This document shows positions 44,450 through 51,521 of a stretch of DNA of 64,000 bases, piece by piece. The notes under the pieces are model-generated. The model worked only from the letters and a program-made list of their open reading frames with translations, was not told where the DNA came from and did not search any database. The stretch's first letter is position 1. Every line of letters begins with the position of its first letter. The position numbers and the translations under genes are program-made. Source of the stretch: Occallatibacter riparius (GTDB lineage Bacteria > Acidobacteriota > Terriglobia > Terriglobales > Acidobacteriaceae); assembly GCF_025264625.1 (NCBI RefSeq), contig NZ_CP093313.1, positions 5,642,001-5,706,000 of the forward strand, in the 5' to 3' direction.

Positions 44450-44613
44450 CCCAGTTTTGCTGAAGGGGGGCAATCGGCAAAAGCATACCATGTCGGGAGA
44501 ATCGGCCCCCCGCACCACTGCTTTACGCTCCCTCTCGACGAGAGCTAGGCAAAAAACGACCTGGAGTGATCGACTCGACCTGACAATCTTTGCAATGAGA
44601 AGATAGGCTTCAA

Positions 44614-45444
44614 ATGTCTATTCAAGAGAGTTTCACGCGCTACTGGGTAAGAGTCCTGCGGCGTTTCCTAGTGGACGCTACACCGTGGGCAAGGGACAAC
44701 ATCGCCTTCGCCGGGCTCGCACTCCTTCTACCGCTTGCCATCGTCTATCTACGAGACCGGCATCACCAGGTCGACTGGGAGCTAATCAAGGCGGCGCTCT
44801 TGTTCTACGCCATATCGCTGGCAGCATACGGCGGCGTGCACCTCCTCAGGACCCCCTGGAAGATGGACCGTGAACAGACCCAAGCGGTCAATCGATTGAC
44901 TGAAGAAGCCGGCAGCTTGCGCCGGCAGGCTGCTGACCGACAACCAAAACTCGCGGTTGAGCTTCGCGAGCTGCTCTTCCTGGAATCCGAGTATCCGAAG
45001 GAAGTATTCGTCCGTGTTTCTCTAGAGAATGAGCGGCCTGACTCCATCTGCACAGTGGATGAATACGAGCTTTCTTTCACTATTGGTGATCACACCTACA
45101 GATCTCGAGAGATCGTCCATGATCTGAACGATTTTGTGGCAATTGCAATTGGAGGGGGAGAAGCAGCACGGAAAACGCCCGTTTCAGAGGACCTCTCGGA
45201 TCTAGTCGCGGGGATCACCCATTCGGATCCTGTTAGATACGGAGCTCCTCGGTATGGATGGATACATTTTTCGTTTCCTGATCTTAGCAAGATGGTGAGG
45301 AGTTTCTGTTCTGCCGACCACGCTGAGATATGCGTCTTCGACCCGTTCGGCGGATGCGCTAAATCGGGATTAGATCTTAGAGCCGAGAAGCCCATTCGAC
45401 GAATCGAGAGCACGCGGTGGGATGGTACCGTGAGATGGGTTTGA
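44614..45444 (+). CDS. island membrane protein with two N-terminal helices, function unknown
   Basis: 276 residues. Two transmembrane helices near 29-46 ('IAFAGLALLLPLAIVYL') and 58-80 ('LIKAALLFYAISLAAYGGVH'), a short coiled coil ('QTQAVNRLTEEAGSLRRQAA'), and a soluble C-terminal domain of about 165 residues with mixed strands ('VFVRVSLENERPDSICTVDE', 'RYGWIHFSFPDLSKMV'). I recognise no family; the domain resembles a beta-sandwich sensor or binding fold. Start ATG at 44614. It is transcribed away from int and lies opposite in strand to the AbiTii operon. In a defence island it could be an effector or cargo gene. Confidence 0.65.
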   Translation: MSIQESFTRYWVRVLRRFLVDATPWARDNIAFAGLALLLPLAIVYLRDRHHQVDWELIKAALLFYAISLAAYGGVHLLRTPWKMDREQTQAVNRLTEEAGSLRRQAADRQPKLAVELRELLFLESEYPKEVFVRVSLENERPDSICTVDEYELSFTIGDHTYRSREIVHDLNDFVAIAIGGGEAARKTPVSEDLSDLVAGITHSDPVRYGAPRYGWIHFSFPDLSKMVRSFCSADHAEICVFDPFGGCAKSGLDLRAEKPIRRIESTRWDGTVRWV

Positions 45445-45572
45445 AGTGGAGAAGCCCAGCCCCTACCGGACAAAGGGACCGCAACCATTCGGCCCGGACG
45501 ATGTGAAACGGGAATCGAGCCAAATAGAAAAAGAAAAGCCGGAAGCAGGCCCCCAGGGCCTCGCAGGGTGGC

Positions 45573-45858
45573 CAGAAGCAACTGCAAGCCTTCAAGTCCA
45601 TCGGCATTTCTATTCAGGACATCCGGACGAAGAACCCAGCTGACCTCTTTGTCGAAATCGCGCAGAAGATGCAGGAGATGCCGAACGGCGCCACGAAGGC
45701 CGCGGCGTCGATGGAGTTGCTCGGCCGCGGCGGCGCGAACCTCATCCCCGTACTGAATGAGATCGGCGAAGCCGATGGATTCGAGATCCTGGGCAGACAA
45801 GGTCGAAGACCTCGCAATCCAGAACCGGCAGGAGAGTGCGTTGCGACACAGCAAGTAA
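45573..45858 (+). pseudogene. phage tail tape-measure protein fragment
   Basis: From 45573 the frame encodes 'QKQLQAFKSIGISIQDIRTK', 'NPADLFVEIAQKMQEMPNGA' and 'TKAAASMELLGRGGANLIPV', matching the conserved N-terminal region of tail tape-measure proteins (...LFGRSGA.LIP.L...). There is no start: a TAG lies about 50 bases upstream in frame. After 'LNEIGEADGF' the family-like sequence seems to move to another frame ('WADKVEDLAIQNRQESALRH') and stops at 45856-45858. It is phage debris, probably recombined into the island. Confidence 0.65.
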
Positions 45859-46005
45859 GGGCTGGGGCCTTGCCGAATCCCTGCGTTGCTGAACGAGTCC
45901 TGCACCGTGGTCACCGGGTTCTCACTGGTTCTTCGATTTTCTTAGAAGCTTCTTTGGATGGCTTCCGCTTGACCGTGGAGGGAAGAAAAGCTAGTCTGCT
46001 GCGCA

Positions 46006-46202
46006 TGAAAAATGAGATGTGCCCTTACAGCCAGCAGCCGGTCCCAGTGAGCTCTCAACGGAGTCCGCACAGTTCCGTCTATTGGTGGTGCGATCTTTGC
46101 CGTAAATACGTCCGAGCAAAGGACGGCGACTTCGTCGAACACCAGCTTCGATGGAGCATCCACGGCTGCGGCCACAGGTATGGCTGCGACTGCCGCCGTT
46201 AA
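46006..46202 (+). CDS. possible small cysteine-rich protein
   Basis: 65 residues with 'YWWCDLCRKYVRAKDGDFVE' and 'HGCGHRYGCDCRR', a zinc-finger-like Cys/His pattern with good third-position GC in its second half. It lacks a clear ribosome-binding site. An overlapping minus-strand frame (45942-46238) has AAGGTG before its ATG and is the competing reading. Only one, or neither, is real. Confidence 0.3.
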
Positions 46203-46707
46203 TGTCTCAACCTGCTCCTTGGGGTCGGATGGGGGCATTGCAGCACCTTAAGGGATGAGCGCTTTGGCGGTGTGCGGCGGGACCGCTTTGCCGATCTGCT
46301 TCATCACGTCTAAGAGGGTGCTGATACCCATCCAGAAAAAGTACGGGTCCTTCCACGACTCTTTCGATCACGGGTAATTCGAACCCCGATTTGTCGGCAC
46401 CGAACCACCCTAAAAACCTCGTTTCGTTTCGGTTTGGGATCGGAGGGCCATGGGCCCCAATCGGGACCCCAAAAAACCTTGTAATCGCTTCCGATTTTGG
46501 GTCGACTCGCGATTTTTTGGAGGCCGCCTCAAAAACCTTGTTTCGTTTCGGGTTTGTAAAACGGTCAAGCCCCTGGACGAGCCTCGAAAAGCGGGGCTCG
46601 ATCCGCGTCACAAGCCGCTTCGGGTTCCTACTGATGTTTGCGAAGCCGCTGTTCGGTGCGATAATTCCAGCCGTCAGCATTCTTCCTTGAAAGCTAGGGG
46701 GATTCCA
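46203..46707. other. degenerate island region with short repeats
   Basis: No intact gene. A minus-strand piece at 46249-46335 reads 'DPYFFWMGISTLLDVMKQIG' then 'KAVPPHTAKALIP' to a stop and looks like the 3' end of a lost gene. A short unit 'aaaaacctcgtttcgtttcgg' recurs in variant form at about 46410-46431, 46471-46490 and 46528-46549, so the long ORFs on both strands here are repeat artefacts. Confidence 0.45.
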
Positions 46708-46953
46708 ATGGCGCTAGCGCCGACTCATCTGTGCACACAATGCGGTTCCCAGGTTTGGCCGAAGACAATCACGCCCGGCAGCTTCCTTATGGAACTGCTG
46801 TTGTGGCTCCTCTTCCTAGTCCCCGGCGTGATCTATTCGATCTGGCGGATCGCATCCCGCTACAAAGGCTGTCCCGTTTGCGGCGGCAAATCGTGCATTC
46901 CGCTCGGGACACCGGCCGCAAATGCCATCATGGCGCACCTTGAGGTGCGTTGA
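46708..46953 (+). CDS. small zinc-ribbon membrane protein
   Basis: 81 residues. N-terminal 'LCTQCGSQVWPKTITPGS', a hydrophobic helix 'LMELLLWLLFLVPGVIYSIW', then 'RYKGCPVCGGKSCIPLGTP'. The two CxxC pairs flanking one membrane helix match a family of small zinc-ribbon membrane proteins common on phages and plasmids, of unknown role. AGGGGG lies about 8 bases before the ATG. It is followed by another small gene on the same strand. Confidence 0.68.
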   Translation: MALAPTHLCTQCGSQVWPKTITPGSFLMELLLWLLFLVPGVIYSIWRIASRYKGCPVCGGKSCIPLGTPAANAIMAHLEVR

Positions 46954-46975
46954 ACCCGTTCCGGGAGGTCCCACG

Positions 46976-47170
46976 ATGGGAGAAAGAGAACTCTTCATCC
47001 TCAGCAAGGTGATTCTGACGAACGTCGAAGATGTTCACGACGGGAAGCGCACCGATGGCGACGTTGCGCTTTTGAAGCGCATTCGCAATGCCGCTCAGCA
47101 GTACGAGAATGCCGCGGCGAGTCTGCGAGATGATTCCCCGCCGCGCATGCAGGTAACGTTTCCCCTTTAG
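46976..47170 (+). CDS. small hypothetical protein
   Basis: 64 residues beginning MGERELFILSKVILTNVEDV, helical and charged ('KRIRNAAQQYENAAASLRDD'). GGGAGG seven bases upstream of the ATG is a strong ribosome-binding site. No family recognised. It lies 22 bases after the zinc-ribbon gene, and the next ORF begins nine bases after its stop, suggesting an operon of small cargo genes. Confidence 0.55.
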   Translation: MGERELFILSKVILTNVEDVHDGKRTDGDVALLKRIRNAAQQYENAAASLRDDSPPRMQVTFPL

Positions 47171-47179
47171 GCTGGCGAT

Positions 47180-47479
47180 ATGGCAGAACCCAACGATGAC
47201 GGCATGATCTGGCAGCGCTTCGAGCCAGGCGATGAGCCGACGGTGCTCACCGCCGATCTGTGCGATGCATTCGAAGTGCAATGCTGGGCGCGGGGTGGAG
47301 TAGACGTTTGCCCGGGGCGTCGGCCCTTACGTGGTCTGACTCACACGGGCGCGCCAGCGCCGGCGGAAACGATGTTGTTCCCCAGCCCGCTTTTTTTTAA
47401 GGCTACTTTGCCTTTCAGGAGGCGGCCTGGAGCGAATCCCCGATCTAGCTTCCAAAGTATTGCTTCAGGAACTCGGTGA
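47180..47479 (+). CDS. hypothetical protein, possibly frameshifted
   Basis: Up to 99 residues, starting MAEPNDDGMIWQRFEPGDEP nine bases after the previous stop. The first ~40 residues look coding; after 'CWARGG' the composition becomes arginine/proline-rich and the 3' end runs into the convergent AbiTii gene. It may be a real N-terminus joined to out-of-frame sequence. Confidence 0.35.
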   Translation: MAEPNDDGMIWQRFEPGDEPTVLTADLCDAFEVQCWARGGVDVCPGRRPLRGLTHTGAPAPAETMLFPSPLFFKATLPFRRRPGANPRSSFQSIASGTR

Positions 47480-48350
47480 GGACCGACTGGGCAGCCGCGG
47501 CGCCGATCTTAACTCCCCCAAGTACTATCTTCGGAGCAAACTCTTTCGTCCACCGCTTGACGTGCGAGCCAAATCCCCCCTCGTCCTTCTGCATAGCGCT
47601 TTCCAGGTCATCCAACCCATGTTGAGGAACGCCCGAGTTTCGCAATGCATCCCAGAGCTGGTCGCGATTTCCAACGTCAATAGAATTCTGGGAGTTCGAA
47701 ATCGTGCTGTTAACTGATGCTCTACCTGATGCGATGACGTTCATCCCTCCAAAGATATTCGTCGTAACCGTACGATCTAAGAACTCAGCTTTTTTTGGGG
47801 AAGGTTCCTCAAAGTCAGAAGCGGATTTTAGCGAAGCCTTTATGTCCAGAGCCATATGGAGTGCACGATTTCGGATCGCATCGACAACTCCGGCCAGAGC
47901 TCCTCGGCTGATGGTCTGCCAGCCGTGAGTCAGGCAGCAGCCATTTGTGAGGCGAATTCGCCGCTGATACATCAGATCTAGATCAGCCGGCCAATCGATT
48001 TTGAACTCGTTCCCTTTTTGCCGAAGGAGTTCTTCATACGATGCGATAGGCTCCATCAACCGCACCTCAGTAGCGAAGTGCTGGTGCTGCTCCGAGAGAA
48101 GTACCGCTGCAATGGGATAATTGTTTACGCTCGAGCCGAACGGCCCTGAGAAGTATCCGTTCGCGCCGGCAGCGATGACCCGATAAGGGGGCAGAGCATC
48201 TTCTGACGTGTAAGCGTTCAGTTCCTGCATAGCCCAACTCACAAGTTGATCAGATTTGAGGCGCCTGCCGAGGATTATGCATTTCCGCAGCAAAGTCGTG
48301 ATTGATTTGCTGTCATCCGCGGCAAGATCGATTATTTCGTCAATAAGCAC
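47445..48350 (-). CDS. AbiTii-domain-like protein, candidate abortive-infection effector
   Basis: 301 residues. The N-terminal ~50 residues ('LIDEIIDLAADDSKSITTLL', 'RRLKSDQLVSWAMQELNAYT') and the helix 'LAGVVDAIRNRALHMALDIK' (about 152-171) match the AbiTii domain found in presumed abortive-infection proteins. The middle ('NIFGGMNVIASG') is a Gly/Asn-rich beta segment also typical of these proteins, followed by 'QLWDALRNSGVPQHGLDDLE' and a hydrophobic C-terminal helix 'GGVKIGAAAAQSVLTEFLKQ' that could touch a membrane. It starts nine bases after the stop of the AlbA_2-like gene, so the two form an operon. AT-rich relative to the chromosome. Activity is inferred from family only. Confidence 0.75.
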   Translation of the reverse strand: MLIDEIIDLAADDSKSITTLLRKCIILGRRLKSDQLVSWAMQELNAYTSEDALPPYRVIAAGANGYFSGPFGSSVNNYPIAAVLLSEQHQHFATEVRLMEPIASYEELLRQKGNEFKIDWPADLDLMYQRRIRLTNGCCLTHGWQTISRGALAGVVDAIRNRALHMALDIKASLKSASDFEEPSPKKAEFLDRTVTTNIFGGMNVIASGRASVNSTISNSQNSIDVGNRDQLWDALRNSGVPQHGLDDLESAMQKDEGGFGSHVKRWTKEFAPKIVLGGVKIGAAAAQSVLTEFLKQYFGS

Positions 48351-48359
48351 AGTGATTCC

Positions 48360-49292
48360 CTAATAAGCCTCTGTAATCTGGAACGTCTGCCTGTGGGCAA
48401 ACATGCCATCGCAAACGACCTCGGTTATGACCTGTGTGGCCGGCACGCCCCAAACCTTATCGTTAGGTATGCGCCTGTCTCCTAACTGCACGAGAGAGGC
48501 GATCTTCAGTGTCTCGCCTGGATACACCACATCATTTGCGCCGCCTCGTACTGTGAACCACTCGGCATTTGCGTCGGAAACCGGCCAGATCGGAAGTGGT
48601 CCAATGTGCGACGCCTGACAGATACTCAGATGGGGCAGCGCGTGTACGCGAACGGCGGGGAACCGGGCGATCCCGCGGCCATGGTTTGTCAGCATCAAAC
48701 GGATGAAGCGACACATTCGATCAGTGATATAGGGGTGGTTTGAAACAGGCGCATCGAGGTTGAGGTCGACAGTGAGGTGAGGCCGCGGCCTCACTCCGAA
48801 GCGATCGGCGATCTGGAAGTACTCCATCGGCAAGGTCCCGCTCGCGACCCGGACATAGAACTCCTTCCGATCTACCCTAGAACGCTGAGGCGTGCCTTCC
48901 CACTCAGGGATGTGGATGAGAACGAACCCAGAGGCCATCCCAGGCGCTTCCGGAACCACCTGCGCAGCTACACCCGTAATACCAGGTTCAACGCAACGGA
49001 GGATTATATCCAGAGCCTCCGACTTGACACCGTTTGCATCGGGCACCGGACAGAGATCTGACACGACGTCGGGCTGACCATCACCGCCTCGCCTTGCCTT
49101 AAGACCGATGATTATGACGCCACCGGTCGCATTCGCGAAGCCGCAGGCGGCTTTTGCAATCGTGCCTTTCCGGCCGTCGGGACGGGGCCATTCCTTGCAG
49201 TCGAAATCGGCGTCTTCCGACTCGCCGATCAACGCCTTAAGTGCTCCGGGCGCTTGTAGCTTTTCAAACAGGGCCTCTGATCTCTGGGACAT
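48360..49292 (-). CDS. AlbA_2 / Schlafen-like domain protein with C-terminal beta domain
   Basis: 310 residues. The N-terminal domain (about 20-165) matches the Schlafen AlbA_2 family: 'ESEDADFDCKEWPRPDGRKG' (acidic/Lys site like ES..EFK), 'IAKAACGFANATGGVIIIGL', 'SGFVLIHIPEWEGTPQRSRV' and 'EFYVRVASGTLPMEYFQI'. Such domains bind or cleave nucleic acid in several antiviral proteins. The C-terminal ~140 residues ('MLTNHGRGIARFPAVRVHAL') look like an Ig-type beta sandwich. Start ATG at 49292 has no strong ribosome-binding site; the upstream extension is Arg-rich and unlike protein. It is the first gene of the operon with AbiTii. Confidence 0.75.
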   Translation of the reverse strand: MSQRSEALFEKLQAPGALKALIGESEDADFDCKEWPRPDGRKGTIAKAACGFANATGGVIIIGLKARRGGDGQPDVVSDLCPVPDANGVKSEALDIILRCVEPGITGVAAQVVPEAPGMASGFVLIHIPEWEGTPQRSRVDRKEFYVRVASGTLPMEYFQIADRFGVRPRPHLTVDLNLDAPVSNHPYITDRMCRFIRLMLTNHGRGIARFPAVRVHALPHLSICQASHIGPLPIWPVSDANAEWFTVRGGANDVVYPGETLKIASLVQLGDRRIPNDKVWGVPATQVITEVVCDGMFAHRQTFQITEAY

Positions 49293-49360
49293 TTGACCAG
49301 AAGCATAGCAGGGGCGCCCGGCACACGTAGTGCGGGCACATCGGAGAGAACGCCCGCCCG

Positions 49361-49738
49361 CTATCTTACTCGGTGGTGTTTGGCCGAGGCCTGGCGCGCC
49401 TCCATGTTGGCGCGCACGGACAGGCGCTTCGACTCTTCTATCTCTCGAAGCACGTCGGCCAAAGCATAGCGCACGGATCCTTCCACTTTGTGCCAGCTCG
49501 GGCCTTTCCCTTCGCCGCGCCAGCGCCTCAAGGTCCCGCCGGGTACGGACATAAGGCACGACACCTCAAATTCCGTCAGAAGAACATAATTATCCAGATT
49601 TGGAACGCGCCCGCGGAGCCGCTGAAGGGCTTTTTCGCGGGTAGAAGCGAGGGTTTCCAACGCTTTCGCCACAGGTTCACCTCGTGTGATCAGACTGCAG
49701 TTTTCTATCGTGAATGTTGCCGTAATTTTGTCGGACAT
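49361..49738 (-). CDS. excisionase/AlpA-like helix-turn-helix protein
   Basis: 125 residues from the ATG at 49738 (a TTG at 49777 is in frame). The central part 'DNYVLLTEFEVSCLMSVPGG' with 'TLRRWRGEGKGPSWHKVEGS' and 'VRYALADVLREIEESKR' is a MerR-type winged HTH as in AlpA/Xis excisionases (HTH_17). The N-terminal ~50 residues are helical and unusual for Xis, possibly for dimerisation. It would bind the att region and favour excision or regulate int. It lies 126 bases from attR. The last ~20 codons are partly duplicated in front of int at 44383-44449. Confidence 0.8.
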   Translation of the reverse strand: MSDKITATFTIENCSLITRGEPVAKALETLASTREKALQRLRGRVPNLDNYVLLTEFEVSCLMSVPGGTLRRWRGEGKGPSWHKVEGSVRYALADVLREIEESKRLSVRANMEARQASAKHHRVR

Positions 49739-49864
49739 ACGGCGAGGATAGCGGCGTTTATCGAGGAAAATGAGCAATCCGGAAGCGTTCCATCCGTGCG
49801 AGCCTTTGCCGTAACATGCTGATTTTGTTGACGTCTAAGATAGATTTTGTGCTACTGATATCGT

Positions 49865-49917
49865 TGACTACGAATCAGTAGGCCGGAGGTTCGAATCCTT
49901 CCGGGCGCACCATTGAT
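49865..49917 (+). repeat. right attachment site (attR), 53-bp direct repeat
   Basis: Identical to 43021-43073: the 3' 48 bases of tRNA-Arg plus TTGAT. There is no 5' tRNA half here, so it is not a functional tRNA gene. Confidence 0.93.
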
Positions 49918-49981
49918 TCCCTGCCCTACAAGTGAATGACGGAGTGACGCAGCAATGTTGCGCCAATGCGGCGTACACGAG

Positions 49982-51508
49982 CTAAGGCGTCGTGTACGCC
50001 GAATTCGGCTGCTTGGCTCCCGCCTGTTGAGGCGTAGGCAATTGCGAGCGATCCCATCCGCCACCTAGCGCCTGGACCAGTTGTACTGCCGACAACATCT
50101 CCTGCACATGCAGCGTATTCAGCTCTACCTGGCTATTGAGGTACGCAGTCTGAGCAATAACTACGGTGACATAGGGATCGACGCCGAGCTTGTACCGCTC
50201 CTGTTCGAGGTCGAGGAAAGTACGCGAGGCCTCTACCGCCTGCTGCTGCGCGAGGATCTGCTGCGAGTAGATTCGGGTGGACGAGAGCGAGTCTTCCACC
50301 TGCTGGAAGGAGGTCAGCACGGCTTGCCTGTAGGTAGCCAGGTCCGCGTTGTAGATAGCCTGATACTGATGCAGCTGTGCGCGGTAGAGCCAGCCGTTGA
50401 ACAGCGTTTGCGACACGCTCGGACCGAGAGACCAGAAGCGGCTAGGAATATCGAACAGGTGCTTGAATGTCGAGCTCTCGAAGCCTCCAGCCGCCGACAG
50501 CGTCACCTGCGGGAAGAATGCTCCATAGCCGATTCCGATGGTGGCATTCGCCGCCGCCAACGTGCGCTCGGCCGACGCAACGTCAGGCCTGCGCTCCACC
50601 AATTGCGAGGGCATGCCGGTGGGGATCGTCGGTGGAGTGTAGGTCATCGGCTTCACGGGAATCGAGAAGTCCGTCGGAACCTTTCCCACCAGCATTGCGA
50701 TCGCGTGCTCGTATTGAGCGCGTAACAGGCCCACGTTGATGGCTGAAGACTGCGCGGACTGCAGCGTAGCTTTCGCCTCTACGACCGAAATGTAGTCCCC
50801 TACGCCGACATCATAGGAGCCTTGCGTCGCGTCGAGCGACTTTTTGTCGGCTTCGACCGTCTCGTTCAGGATGCTCTGCAGCATGTCCTGACCACGAATC
50901 TCAAAGTAGTACTGCGCAAGGGCGGCCTGCTCAGTGAGCTTCTCCAGTTGCAGATCCGCTGCGCTCGCCTGCGCAGCGTATTCCGTCTCGCGCACTTCGT
51001 TGCGAATCTTTCCCCAGAAATCCGGCGTCCACGTAACGTCTACCGGGATACTCCATAACGTGCCCGTGCTGCCCGTATTGGCCACCGAAGTGTTGTGCAG
51101 ATTTCCGGAACTTTTCGAGCGATTCCAACTCGCTCCCGCGGTAACCGTCGGCCAGTACTGCGAACGCGCTTGAGCGATCACGGCGCGCGCAGCCATGAAG
51201 TTGTTGAACGACACCTTTATGTTCTGATTGTTGGCGTTCAACTCTTCTTCAAGCGCGTTCAGCTCAGGCTCATTGAACACCTCCCACCAGTTGCCGCGGA
51301 TCATTGCATCCTGAGGACTCGCGACCTTCCATCCTTCCGCATCGTGGAAGTTGACGGTCGACTCCTTGAAATTAGGAGCCGTGATCGTAGGCGGCGCGGG
51401 GGCGTTGTAATGCGGGCCGACGCGGCAGCCGGAGAGCGCAATGGCTGCAAGCAGCGCGCTCCCAACTGTTAGCGTCCATCTCGTTCTGTTTGGATTGACT
51501 GTGTTCAT
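49982..51508 (-). CDS. RND efflux outer-membrane lipoprotein, NodT/OprM type
   Basis: 508 residues with a lipoprotein signal (lipobox ALSGC, Cys at residue 28), and two outer-membrane-efflux repeats with the family motifs 'WWEVFNEPELNALEEE', 'VTWTPDFWGKIRNEV', 'VERRPDVASAERTLAAANA' and 'IGIGYGAFFPQVTLSA'. It forms the trimeric outer-membrane duct of a tripartite pump. It is the last gene of the RND operon, 13 bases after the second pump gene. The stop lies 64 bases from attR of the island. Confidence 0.94.
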   Translation of the reverse strand: MNTVNPNRTRWTLTVGSALLAAIALSGCRVGPHYNAPAPPTITAPNFKESTVNFHDAEGWKVASPQDAMIRGNWWEVFNEPELNALEEELNANNQNIKVSFNNFMAARAVIAQARSQYWPTVTAGASWNRSKSSGNLHNTSVANTGSTGTLWSIPVDVTWTPDFWGKIRNEVRETEYAAQASAADLQLEKLTEQAALAQYYFEIRGQDMLQSILNETVEADKKSLDATQGSYDVGVGDYISVVEAKATLQSAQSSAINVGLLRAQYEHAIAMLVGKVPTDFSIPVKPMTYTPPTIPTGMPSQLVERRPDVASAERTLAAANATIGIGYGAFFPQVTLSAAGGFESSTFKHLFDIPSRFWSLGPSVSQTLFNGWLYRAQLHQYQAIYNADLATYRQAVLTSFQQVEDSLSSTRIYSQQILAQQQAVEASRTFLDLEQERYKLGVDPYVTVVIAQTAYLNSQVELNTLHVQEMLSAVQLVQALGGGWDRSQLPTPQQAGAKQPNSAYTTP

Positions 51509-51521
51509 TACGTATCTCGTC

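Larger units (their letters stand above)
43021..49917. mobile_element. integrated genomic island in tRNA-Arg with candidate defence operon
   Basis: Bounded by perfect 53-bp repeats (43021-43073 and 49865-49917), with a tyrosine integrase next to attL and an excisionase-like HTH gene next to attR. About 6.84 kb from repeat to repeat. Contents in order: coupled small ORF, int, partial xis copy, a two-helix membrane protein, phage tape-measure debris, a zinc-ribbon membrane protein and other small genes, and an AbiTii-like plus AlbA_2-like operon. Much of it (notably 47.4-49.3 kb) is more AT-rich than the flanking chromosome. There are no structural, capsid or replication genes, so it is a small island or phage-satellite-like element. 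It may still be mobile, since int, xis and both att sites appear intact. Confidence 0.88.

Noticed and set aside
43356-44606. 416-residue plus-strand ORF opposite the integrase
   Set aside because: Antisense to clear integrase motifs; no ribosome-binding site.
45942-46238. 98-residue minus-strand ORF with a good ribosome-binding site
   Set aside because: Overlaps a Cys-rich plus-strand frame and lies in degenerate sequence; no recognisable motif, so not called.
46391-46690. 99-residue plus-strand ORF with repeated 'PKNLV'-like phrases
   Set aside because: Open on both strands because of short DNA repeats; no start signal.
49852-50064. Minus-strand ORF containing 'GAPGRIRTSGLLIRSQ' near attR
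   Set aside because: This is a tRNA read antisense, a well-known source of false proteins; the rest overlaps the NodT-type gene.
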